Assembly: GCA_023135545.1 (NCBI GenBank)
Contig: JAGLSY010000297.1
Location: 1-8,966 of the forward strand
Source: Thermoplasmata archaeon
Lineage (GTDB): Archaea; Thermoplasmatota; Thermoplasmata; SG8-5; JAGLSY01
Reading direction: 5' to 3'
DNA length: 8,966 nt
The notes beneath the pieces were generated by a model. The model saw only the letters and a list, made by a program, of their open reading frames with translations, did no database searches and was not told the origin of the DNA. Made by a program: the position numbers and the translations under genes. Shown in pieces: positions 1 to 6,449 of this stretch; the first letter of the stretch is position 1; every line of letters begins with the position of its first letter.

Positions 1-2641
1 TGGCACTGGAGCCCGGCATCATGTCACCCACGTCGTTGGTGTAGTCCATGTCAACGGTGTTGTTGACCCATGTTCCAGGAGTTAAGTCCGCATCTATCTG
101 GACGGTTATTATGAAGCTGTTGTAGCCGAATCCGACATTGATGAAGTTGTAATACCAGGTGGTTCCATCGTCCCATGAACCTGCAAATTCAGGTATAATG
201 TAGGCGGTGTCGTTGACCCAGGTAACTCCGGCCGGCAATGTATCATTTATCCAGATATTGGAGATCGTGAAGTTGGAAGTGTTGTTGAAGTAGATGGTGT
301 AGTTGAGGAAATCGCCTGGGTTGGCAAATTCCTGGTCAACTATCTTGTCAACTATCATGGCGCTCACCAGGGTAACCGCATAATCGGTAGAGCCTGCAAA
401 CTGATAGCCGCTGGTCGGGCATGAATAATTCAACTGGACCGTGTTGTTCAACACTAAGCCGGACGCTGTCGCGACATCTATCTGCACCGTGACCTCGATC
501 CAGTGGCTGCCCACCGGGAGGCTGGCGAAATACCAGGTCAACAACGGAGAACTGGAATTATCAAAAATATTGGCCACAACACCGCTCGTCATGTAGCCAA
601 TGTAGGTGACTTCGGCCGGTAGCGTGTCATTTATCCACACATCAGCCGGGAAGGACCCTGTATTATCAAAGTTGATTGTATAAAACAGAATATCACCGGG
701 TGCGGCTATGCTCAGGTCAACTGATTTTGTAACAGTGATTATCGGTCTCATGAGAGTTATGGTGGCCGAATCGCTGTTAGGTATTCCGGCAACGCCGGTG
801 TCCGAAACGTACTCGCAGGTTACGGTGTTGATCATATCTGCCAGGTTGGTCTCGTTGGTTACGAGAACGTTGATTACCAGGAGGTTGTTGCTACCGTTCG
901 CCACGTTGGTGAATACCCAGTAATAAGTTGTGCCATCCGTCGAGGTAAAAGGGAAGTTTGAAGAGTTGTACACCACTCCGGCAGGCAGCGTATCATTGAG
1001 CCAGACTGTGGCGGCATTTCCGTTCCCTGTGTTGTTGAAATAAATGATATAAGATATAATCTCGCCCGTGTTCACCGTGGTCTGGCTGACCACTTTCACT
1101 ATGTCAATGTACGGGCCTTCAAGAACAATCACAAGAGCGGAATCATTATAAGGACCATAACGCAGACCATTAATCTGAACGTATTCAAGGGAAGCCCAGT
1201 TCAAGAATGATGTGCCCGGCAACAGGCTGTCGTTCAGCTGCACAACTATATCGAATGAATAATTGCCAGGTGCAACATTTGTGAAGTTGAACCATAGGCT
1301 CTGGCCGCTGTCTCCCGAGCTGGCATATCCTGGTACATCAGTGGCGTTGTCGCTGACGTATGTTACCTCAATCGGCAATGTGTCATTTATCCAGACGTAG
1401 CTGGCATTGGCACTTCCCGTGTTGTTGAACCAGATTGTGTAGAACACTGTCTCGCCTGGCAAAGCATAGGTCTGGTTGACCACCTTGTCTATGTCTATCA
1501 ATGGCAGTACAAGGCTGGTGTTGGCCCAAGCAATTGATGTCACATTGATGGGGATGTACTCGCACATCACCGTATTATTGAGCCAGGGGCCGGTGGTGGA
1601 GTTCAATATCATCACGATTATATCAAAGGAATAATCACCGAATCCCACATTGGCAAAGATATACAGGAGGGGCGAGGTTGCCGTGTTGCTACTCTGGAAT
1701 TCTGGAACAATGAGGTTGGCAGTGTCGCTGATGTAGATAACGCCTGCTGGCAGTGTATCGTTTATCCATACCAGGGATGCAACACTGTCTTCATTTGTGT
1801 TGTTGAACCAGATGGTGTAGGTCAGGAAATCTCCCGGCTGTGCAATCGAAAGGTTAACCGTCTTGTTAACCACGATGAATGGATAAAATACCATCACGGG
1901 AGCCGTGTCATTTGACTGGATCTTGAACCCGCTAGCTGCCGTGTAGTTGACCTCGAGCAAGTTAATGAGTGTGGTACCATTGGCTACAGTATCCACCACC
2001 TGAACCGTGACGGTGAAGAAATAGTCACCCGGAGCCAGGTCTGTGAAATGCCAGGAGTACATGTTTCCGATTATGACCGGGTCGATTGTTCCGTTGGTGT
2101 CGCTGACATAGGTCACATTCGGGTCCAGGGTGTCGTTCACCCATACATGGGTAGCATTCGCCGAGCCAGTATTATTATAGTATAGAGTATAAGTGATATA
2201 ATCTCCAGGGTTAACTGTGGAAACACCAACTGTCTTGCTGGCATCTATTATCGGCATGTTTATCGTGGTGTTGGCCCAGGCAAATGTTCCATTCAGGTCG
2301 TTGCCCGTATTGTCCGAGTAGTTAAGCCCAACGAGATTCGTGAATGTGCCGTTAAGATTCGGGTCTGAATCTATGTCAACGGTGATGTTGAAGAAATGTA
2401 CCCCAAGGCTCACATTGGTAAAGTTGAACCACAGGAACTGCCCGCTCTGGCCCGAGGTTGCCAATATATGAGTGGCATTGGTGGCCGCGGTGTCACTGAC
2501 ATAGGTGGTGTTATTCGGCAGCGTGTCATTTATCCAGACAAAGCTGGCATTGGAATTACCCGTGTTGTTGAACCATATGGTGTAGGTCAACACATCACCC
2601 GGATTGGCAATTGACATATCCACGATCTTCTCCACCGTGAT
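1..2641 (-). repeat. Tandem DUF11 repeats, at least seven units
   Basis: Units begin at residues 1182, 1313, 1437, 1563, 1693, 1816 and 1943, which correspond to bases 2641, 2248, 1876, 1498, 1108, 739 and 358 on the minus strand. Unit lengths are 123-131 residues. Each opens with a hydrophobic strand plus Lys (ITVEKIVD, IDIDKVVN and similar), then PGD or a related turn, YTIWFNNTG, a WINDTLP motif about 15 residues later, and TYVSDT or similar. This is the DUF11 / conserved-repeat-domain pattern found in long bacterial and archaeal cell-surface stalks. The seventh unit is nearly complete at the window edge, so further units or another C-terminal domain probably follow. Confidence 0.88.
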
Positions 2642-5600
2642 ATTGGGCAGGCCGATGATGCTTATGTTACAGATTGCGGAATCGTTCCTGTCACTGTAGT
2701 AGTTCAGCGGTGGGTACCATTCCAGGGTGGTTGTCGTGTTGTAACCGTCTAGTATACCCCACATGGTGTTCCATGTAGCGTTGCACCATACCGTGTCGTT
2801 GAATATATCAGGGTTCCTGAAGTGGTTGGGCTGAAGGGTTACCAGATATCTGCCTAAGCCATCGGTCGTGGCTGCGAAGGTGTTCAGGTCGTTTGTGGAA
2901 TTGAAGAGTTCGACGGTCACCGCTGCCCCGGGAATTACTGCCCCGAACTCGTCCTTGACAAATCCGTAAACATCGAAAGGCCATGTCGGCTCGTCGGCTG
3001 CCAGGGCCTTCTCCAGTGGAGCGAACGACACCTCGTTCCCGAAGCCGTCCAGGCTTGCCAGCAGATAATAATATGATTCTCCATTTGTAACTGTGGAGTC
3101 TAAGAACCAATTTGTCGTGCCATTCACAACGGCCAGGACATCGGTTGCTTTATCGAGTAAGAGTTGGTTTCCCCATAAAGTGTCGGACCTGTAGATTCTG
3201 AATCCGCCTTCCGGAGGCGTGTTAATGTCCCAATTCAACACGATGCCATCATCACCATAGGAATAAGCCTGAAACATCGACATTGGTGTCGATGCAGGTG
3301 TTTCCAAGGTTAGATTATGTACTGGTGTGGGAAGCCAACCTGAGGCCTCAGTCTCAGTGTTACTGATCAAGGTTTCATATGTAGCGGTCATAGACAATAG
3401 GTCCCCAGCATTTTCAGTATAGAAAAGGTATCTTCCTGTACCATCAAGTGTTAGCCCTTCAACATCCCTGTCTGAAATAAGATAGCAGTCATTTGCAGGA
3501 TAGTAGGCAATAACTGTTGCATCAACGGGTGTGATTCCATCTGGCATGTAAACTATTCCGGTTACTCCATTGTTGCTTGGCGGGGGAAGTCTTGTCCCCC
3601 TCCTGGAATTGATGGCCGTGTCAAAGACCAGGGCATCGCCCATGTCCCCGTTCTTGTTCCAGTCCATTACGTGGAAGTGAACGGAGAATCCATCGCCGAT
3701 GGTTATTCCCAAATCCGCAAGTGATATTGAGGCCTCCATCCTTGCCCCGTCGCTGGCCGCCATCGCGGTAGGAGCGGTTATCCGGGCCCAGCTCTCGTTG
3801 TTCTGGTCTGCCGGCGAATCGAATTGATAAGTTGTGATATTAGTGACCTTGCCGTACTGGCCTCTGATGTCTAATAGGCGGTCGGCACCCATTCCGTTAA
3901 TCAGGAAACCGTCCGAAGTATCGTTGTTCGTGTCAATGTAAACCAGCACCACGTCCTCTCCCAGCTGGGGCTTGTACACGGTCGGGGGCTGGAGGTCTGG
4001 ACTGGCCTGCCTTGTTCCGATGGTGGCCTTCTGGGGCTGCCATTCCTGGCTAACTGGCTCCTCTGCCCTGGTCATGGCCGGTGCCGTATCGTAATAAATG
4101 TCCTCGACTACCGGGACATCGAATCCGGCGAACATCAATCCCTCCACATCCAGGTAAAGGTTGATGTTGTCATTCTCCTGAAGTTCCCTGAGCTCGGTGG
4201 CGTCCAGTCTTGGCGCATCCAAGGGGAGAAGCCTCTCCCTGTTCATCACATCGTCAACCGCATCTGCAACTCCATTTCCTAGCAGGCCGCCCGTGCCGTC
4301 ATCCCAGTCCGCAAAGGCTCCGTCAATGTTGATCTGGGTAGGTGCGCTTCCAACGTAGGCGAATGCTCCGACACCTTCGACGACCACATCGGCATCTGCC
4401 GCGGTTATGTCGCCAGGCGTAACCTCATAGTTGAACAATGAGCCGGTTGATGCGGTAGCTGAATTGTAATAAACCGTAAAAATCTCGGGGTTGTTGGCCG
4501 TTATGTTCAATGGGTATGTCGCCGCGTTGTTTGCCGAGTCCCTGAGCGTGTATCCTGGCGGGAGGGCCAGGTCATCAACCAGGACGTAATCCCCATTCAC
4601 GGAAAGGTTCAGGTCAAGAACCGGTGCGTTACCTGTTAATATTCCGGAGGCCGCAACAGCACTGGACTGTGAGATGTGCAACACGTTTCCTATGTTGGTT
4701 GCAGGGTAATCTGAAAAATCATACTGGCCGTTGGCGTTTGCAACATAATAAACAGCGGTTATCTGGGAACTGCGACTCGAGCCGATATCTGTCAAGTTCA
4801 CACGCACTTCCATCTCGTTGCCATCGGCAAATGGAACTGCTGGCGCATAACTCACGAAGCCATTAATGTCATTGTTAGCCCTTGCCGTGTTGAACCTGAG
4901 GCAGGCCGCACTTTCAACATAATTGCTGTGGCCGAAGACCTTTATCTGGTATTCGGCACCTATGCCTTTAATCCTATAACCGGTGTTCTCATTCTGGTCG
5001 ACATCCAAAAATATTCTAACATTATCACCTACGGCATCGCCGAACATGGCGCCCAACTCATCGACCTGGGCATAGAAATAGGCGTTGGAGAAATCGGTAA
5101 TGAATTTGTAGTTTATAAGGTTGACATTGGGGTTTGCCACATCAGGCAGATCCGTGTTATTGCTGACGGTCAGCCAGTCACCGAACATGCCGTCGATCGC
5201 CACGCGAGGCCTCTCCACCTGCGGAAGACCGATAAGGAAGGGCGTCAGGGCGCTTATCAAAAGCACGAATACCAGAATCATGGCAATATCCTTTTGCCAG
5301 TCTCTCTTAGGTTCCGACTTGGGGGTCCATACCCTCTCCTTGGGCTTGATATCCTCATCCTCCTCTACGAGGGGCATGCCGCATTCCGTGCATATGTCCC
5401 CGTCAGGCGAGATCAGGGCGTTGCAGAAGGGGCACTCGACACCGTATTCCTCAGTGTATTCCTCTTCGACCACTTCTTCATCATAATATTCATCTTCGGA
5501 AGCCTCGATGGGCTCGCCGTCGATATCCAACTCTTCTTCCTCAAGGGGTATTGGCGCTTCAAGGAGGACGCCCTTGTCCAGCTTGGCAAAGCACTCTGAG

Positions 5601-6184
5601 CAAGATTCGGATTCCATGGGTATCACGGTCTCGCAGTTGGGGCATCTTATCATCTCCGGCAGGGTGGTCCAACAGGACTTGCACTGCTCGGCCCCGATCT
5701 CAACAGGCTTCTGGCAGGATGGGCAATAATAATGGTTCAATCCCAGTTCCGGCAGTTCTGGCTCCCCGGTGTCGGACTCGGTCCCTTCGTCAGACATCAG
5801 GTCCTCTTCATCTGCCACTGGCTCGTCCTCTGGAAGGGAGAGGTCGTCCCGTGGTTCAGCAGATTCGGCATCTTCATCCTCATCACCGCCGACGATGCCC
5901 AGGTCCCAATCGCTGGACTTCTCGGGTGGTGATGCGGTTGCACCCTCTTCTACTGCTGGTTTTTCCACGGGTGCGTCACATAAAAAGCACTCTGTGGCGT
6001 CGCCATCCAGCATCGTTCCGCATGATGAACATTCTATATGTCCAGCATCGGCGGTTTCGACAGATTCCTCTTTTGGCTCTGAGACACCTTTTCCACAGAT
6101 TATACAACTCTCAGAACCCGGTTCCAGGAACGCCCCACAATGTGGGCATGCCGTGTTATCATTCCTATCTCCTTCCTCATTCAT
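1..6184 (-). CDS. Giant membrane-anchored surface protein: zinc-ribbon array, TM helix, CBM9-like, Fn3-like and DUF11 repeats (3' end outside window)
   Basis: One open minus-strand frame of 2061 codons runs from the ATG at 6184 off the left edge. In order the product has: five C-x2-C-x10-C-x2-C zinc ribbons (residues 13-268) with acidic linkers; a basic stretch followed by one hydrophobic helix (300-320); a CBM9-like domain (about 328-520); an unassigned segment (520-615); a second CBM9-like domain (616-866); a carboxypeptidase-regulatory-like module (871-940); a Fn3-like domain (about 965-1055); a second regulatory-like module (1067-1150); and seven DUF11 repeats from residue 1182. The basic flank before the helix suggests the N-terminus is cytoplasmic and the remainder exterior. 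The start is supported by a purine-rich AGGAAGG 9 bases upstream, by the lack of an upstream in-frame ATG nearby, and by the first zinc ribbon beginning at residue 13. No enzyme signature was seen. The role is inferred to be a surface stalk, adhesin or S-layer-associated protein with an internal protein-binding end. The C-terminus and any second anchor are not visible. The reading frame is near certain; the function is not. Confidence 0.93.
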   Translation of the reverse strand, partial: MNEEGDRNDNTACPHCGAFLEPGSESCIICGKGVSEPKEESVETADAGHIECSSCGTMLDGDATECFLCDAPVEKPAVEEGATASPPEKSSDWDLGIVGGDEDEDAESAEPRDDLSLPEDEPVADEEDLMSDEGTESDTGEPELPELGLNHYYCPSCQKPVEIGAEQCKSCWTTLPEMIRCPNCETVIPMESESCSECFAKLDKGVLLEAPIPLEEEELDIDGEPIEASEDEYYDEEVVEEEYTEEYGVECPFCNALISPDGDICTECGMPLVEEDEDIKPKERVWTPKSEPKRDWQKDIAMILVFVLLISALTPFLIGLPQVERPRVAIDGMFGDWLTVSNNTDLPDVANPNVNLINYKFITDFSNAYFYAQVDELGAMFGDAVGDNVRIFLDVDQNENTGYRIKGIGAEYQIKVFGHSNYVESAACLRFNTARANNDINGFVSYAPAVPFADGNEMEVRVNLTDIGSSRSSQITAVYYVANANGQYDFSDYPATNIGNVLHISQSSAVAASGILTGNAPVLDLNLSVNGDYVLVDDLALPPGYTLRDSANNAATYPLNITANNPEIFTVYYNSATASTGSLFNYEVTPGDITAADADVVVEGVGAFAYVGSAPTQINIDGAFADWDDGTGGLLGNGVADAVDDVMNRERLLPLDAPRLDATELRELQENDNINLYLDVEGLMFAGFDVPVVEDIYYDTAPAMTRAEEPVSQEWQPQKATIGTRQASPDLQPPTVYKPQLGEDVVLVYIDTNNDTSDGFLINGMGADRLLDIRGQYGKVTNITTYQFDSPADQNNESWARITAPTAMAASDGARMEASISLADLGITIGDGFSVHFHVMDWNKNGDMGDALVFDTAINSRRGTRLPPPSNNGVTGIVYMPDGITPVDATVIAYYPANDCYLISDRDVEGLTLDGTGRYLFYTENAGDLLSMTATYETLISNTETEASGWLPTPVHNLTLETPASTPMSMFQAYSYGDDGIVLNWDINTPPEGGFRIYRSDTLWGNQLLLDKATDVLAVVNGTTNWFLDSTVTNGESYYYLLASLDGFGNEVSFAPLEKALAADEPTWPFDVYGFVKDEFGAVIPGAAVTVELFNSTNDLNTFAATTDGLGRYLVTLQPNHFRNPDIFNDTVWCNATWNTMWGILDGYNTTTTLEWYPPLNYYSDRNDSAICNISIIGLPNITVEKIVDMSIANPGDVLTYTIWFNNTGNSNASFVWINDTLPNNTTYVSDTAATNATHILATSGQSGQFLWFNFTNVSLGVHFFNITVDIDSDPNLNGTFTNLVGLNYSDNTGNDLNGTFAWANTTINMPIIDASKTVGVSTVNPGDYITYTLYYNNTGSANATHVWVNDTLDPNVTYVSDTNGTIDPVIIGNMYSWHFTDLAPGDYFFTVTVQVVDTVANGTTLINLLEVNYTAASGFKIQSNDTAPVMVFYPFIVVNKTVNLSIAQPGDFLTYTIWFNNTNEDSVASLVWINDTLPAGVIYISDTANLIVPEFQSSNTATSPLLYIFANVGFGDYSFDIIVMILNSTTGPWLNNTVMCEYIPINVTSIAWANTSLVLPLIDIDKVVNQTYALPGETVFYTIWFNNTGSANASYVWINDTLPIEVTYVSDNATDVPGYASSGDSGQSLWFNFTNVAPGNYSFDIVVQLNDSLLPGTSFLNWASLEYVQINGLRYGPYNDSALVIVLEGPYIDIVKVVSQTTVNTGEIISYIIYFNNTGNGNAATVWLNDTLPAGVVYNSSNFPFTSTDGTTYYWVFTNVANGSNNLLVINVLVTNETNLADMINTVTCEYVSDTGVAGIPNSDSATITLMRPIITVTKSVDLSIAAPGDILFYTINFDNTGSFPADVWINDTLPAEVTYIGYMTSGVVANIFDNSSSPLLTWYFASLPVGSHWIEVTVQIDVATASGLVLNNTVQLNYSCPTSGYQFAGSTDYAVTLVSAMIVDKIVDQEFANPGDFLNYTIYFNNTSNFTISNIWINDTLPAGVTWVNDTAYIIPEFAGSWDDGTTWYYNFINVGFGYNSFIITVQIDADLTPGTWVNNTVDMDYTNDVGDMMPGSSA
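2735..2986 (-). other. Second carboxypeptidase-regulatory-like module
   Basis: Residues 1067-1150 carry FDVYGFVKDEFGAVIPGAAV and then ATTDGLGRYLVTLQPNHF followed by VWCNATW. The late part closely resembles the NTDGFGRYQVEIQPDEY and VWANFT stretch of the neighbouring surface gene, so the two genes share a related module. It is the last module before the DUF11 array. Confidence 0.55.
3020..3292 (-). other. Fibronectin type III-like domain
   Basis: Residues from about 965 to 1055 contain a strand with Trp985 (GIVLNWD), FRIYRSD, and a late YYYLLASLDGFGNE strand. This order is typical of Fn3-like domains in extracellular archaeal and bacterial proteins. It sits between the two carboxypeptidase-regulatory-like modules and is probably part of the stalk. 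Confidence 0.55.
3365..3574 (-). other. First carboxypeptidase-regulatory-like module
   Basis: Residues 871-940 begin NGVTGIVYMPDGITPVDATV and continue to LDGTGRYLF, the usual V-x-G-x-V, G-x-P-V-x-x-A-x-V and DG-x-GRY pattern of CarboxypepD_reg-like beta sandwiches. In surface proteins these act as structural spacers or adhesion modules and are not enzymes. Confidence 0.5.
3587..4339 (-). other. Second CBM9-like domain
   Basis: Residues 618-627 read INIDGAFADW, repeating the opening of the first domain. From residue 744 a VVLVYIDTNND stretch and a GMGADRLLDIRG stretch repeat its core, followed by a predicted beta-rich end near FHVMDWNKNGD. A longer insertion between opening and core (about 690-742, with Pro, Gln and Glu) is probably flexible. 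The two copies are diverged, so this is an old duplication or a pairing of related domains. Boundaries are approximate. Confidence 0.5.
4629..5203 (-). other. First CBM9-like domain
   Basis: Directly after the membrane helix, residues 330-337 read IDGMFGDW, the usual opening of family-9-like carbohydrate-binding modules. From residue 389 a FLDVDQNENTGYRI stretch is followed by GIGAEYQIKVFG, which resembles the D-x-D-x-N-x-x-TGY and G-A-E/D-Y core strands of that fold. Sugar binding is a family-level expectation only; I did not verify ligand residues. The C-terminal boundary near residue 519 is approximate. Confidence 0.55.
5225..5287 (-). other. Single transmembrane helix (signal anchor) of the giant surface protein
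   Basis: Residues 300-320 are almost entirely Ile, Leu, Val, Phe, Ala and Met, with one Pro at 315, after an Arg/Lys-bearing stretch at 280-298 that includes KPKER and EPKRDWQK. The charge distribution favours the N-terminus inside and the C-terminus outside. It is the only clear membrane segment in the 2061 visible residues, so it most likely serves both as an uncleaved export signal and as an anchor. Cleavage after the helix cannot be excluded. Confidence 0.85.
5381..6148 (-). other. Five tandem zinc ribbons (N-terminal cytoplasmic region)
   Basis: Cysteines sit at residues 13/16/27/30, 52/55/66/69, 154/157/168/171, 181/184/195/198 and 251/254/265/268. Every unit has exactly ten residues between its C-x2-C pairs, which is the spacing of the zinc_ribbon_2 (DZR-like) family. 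Units 1-2 and 3-4 are close pairs. Unit 5 stands alone, about 31 residues before the membrane helix. The linkers at about 74-147 and 209-250 are very rich in Asp and Glu and probably disordered. Such ribbons usually bind zinc structurally and mediate protein or nucleic-acid contacts. The acidic surroundings argue against nucleic acid here. The partner is unknown. Confidence 0.9.
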
Positions 6185-6193
6185 GGGACCTCG

Positions 6194-6200
6194 CCTTCCT
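6194..6200 (-). promoter_or_regulatory. Shine-Dalgarno-like site for the giant surface gene
   Basis: AGGAAGG lies 9 bases before the ATG at 6184. A shorter GAGGT (6188-6192) lies only 3 bases before it, which is too close to be the usual site. The spacing supports 6184 as the start over the out-of-frame ATG at 6180. Confidence 0.45.
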
Positions 6201-6212
6201 GTTATTTGTGCA

Positions 6213-6266
6213 GATGTTTCCCCCCTTGTTGAGAAACATCTTTCGGCAACATTTCTGATGTTGTCG
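6213..6266 (-). promoter_or_regulatory. Two predicted hairpins in the 5' leader of the giant surface gene
   Basis: gatgtttc (6213-6220) pairs perfectly with gaaacatc (6233-6240) around a 12-base loop that reads tcaacaaggggg in the transcript. Just upstream, caacat (6247-6252) pairs with atgttg (6258-6263) around a 5-base loop. That stem extends to 6244-6266 with one mismatch. Both would lie in the transcribed leader, 29 or more bases before the ATG. I do not recognise a known riboswitch. Confidence 0.45.
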
Positions 6267-6304
6267 ATACCAGAAGTATGTTCAAAACTTCGAAGTATCT
6301 ACTC

Positions 6305-6337
6305 AGTATATATAATATAGTTATATAATAAGCTTTT
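6305..6337 (-). promoter_or_regulatory. Candidate archaeal promoter (TATA and BRE-like) for the giant surface gene
   Basis: On the minus strand a purine-rich gaaaagct (6330-6337, BRE-like) is followed by tattatataa (6321-6330) and a second AT-only box (6307-6319). These would place transcription start near 6297 for the upstream box, leaving a leader of about 110 bases. The run of A and T stands out against the surrounding coding sequence. Which box is used cannot be decided from sequence alone. Confidence 0.55.
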
Positions 6338-6364
6338 CTATAAAAGCCGATAAGGCTTTTATAG
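6338..6364. repeat. Perfect 11-bp inverted repeat next to the promoter
   Basis: ctataaaagcc (6338-6348) and ggcttttatag (6354-6364) are exact inverted complements around the 5-base spacer gataa. The repeat directly abuts the BRE-like and TATA-like boxes of the giant gene on their upstream side. It may be an operator for a dimeric regulator or a second terminator hairpin for the upstream gene. Each arm also contains a TATA-like core. Confidence 0.7.
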
Positions 6365-6402
6365 TTTTATCAATAGTTGATGAGAAAAATAAAATGAAAA
6401 GG

Positions 6403-6424
6403 GAGAGAGCCGTTAAGCTCTCTC
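6403..6424 (-). terminator. Hairpin terminator after the Ig-like surface gene
   Basis: A perfect 8-bp inverted repeat (gagagagc / gctctctc) encloses a 6-base loop, 25 bases after the TAG stop. On the minus strand it is followed by a T-rich tract (6383-6400). Hairpin plus T-tract is consistent with termination of the upstream transcript, although archaeal termination relies mainly on the T-tract. The plus strand also shows T-runs after the stem, but no plus-strand gene precedes it. Confidence 0.65.
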
Positions 6425-6449
6425 ATTTTTGGTTTTTCGTCGTCTAGGT

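Noticed and set aside
1..2641. Periodic DNA signal of about 370-390 bases read as a CRISPR or noncoding repeat array
   Set aside because: The periodicity is fully explained by DUF11 protein repeats in one open frame. DNA units are diverged and far longer than CRISPR units.
4928..5599. Plus-strand open frame of 223 codons opposite the zinc-ribbon and membrane-helix region
   Set aside because: It is antisense to a frame with twenty perfectly spaced cysteines and a TM helix. Its own translation has no recognisable domain, and it has no promoter or ribosome site of note.
6178..6180. Second ATG close to the start of the giant gene
   Set aside because: It is out of frame with the zinc-ribbon reading frame.
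6288..6295. Self-complementary cttcgaag near the predicted transcription start
   Set aside because: It is an isolated 8-base palindrome without a second copy or supporting context.
5551..6320. Plus-strand open frames of 235 and 183 codons (5551-6258 and 5769-6320)
   Set aside because: These overlap each other in different frames and give low-complexity Ser-, Arg- and His-rich products. Such products are expected when Asp/Glu-rich acidic linker codons are read on the opposite strand.
6370..6380. Short inverted repeat tcaa-tag-ttga between the terminator and the longer palindrome
   Set aside because: Four-base arms in AT-rich DNA are expected by chance.
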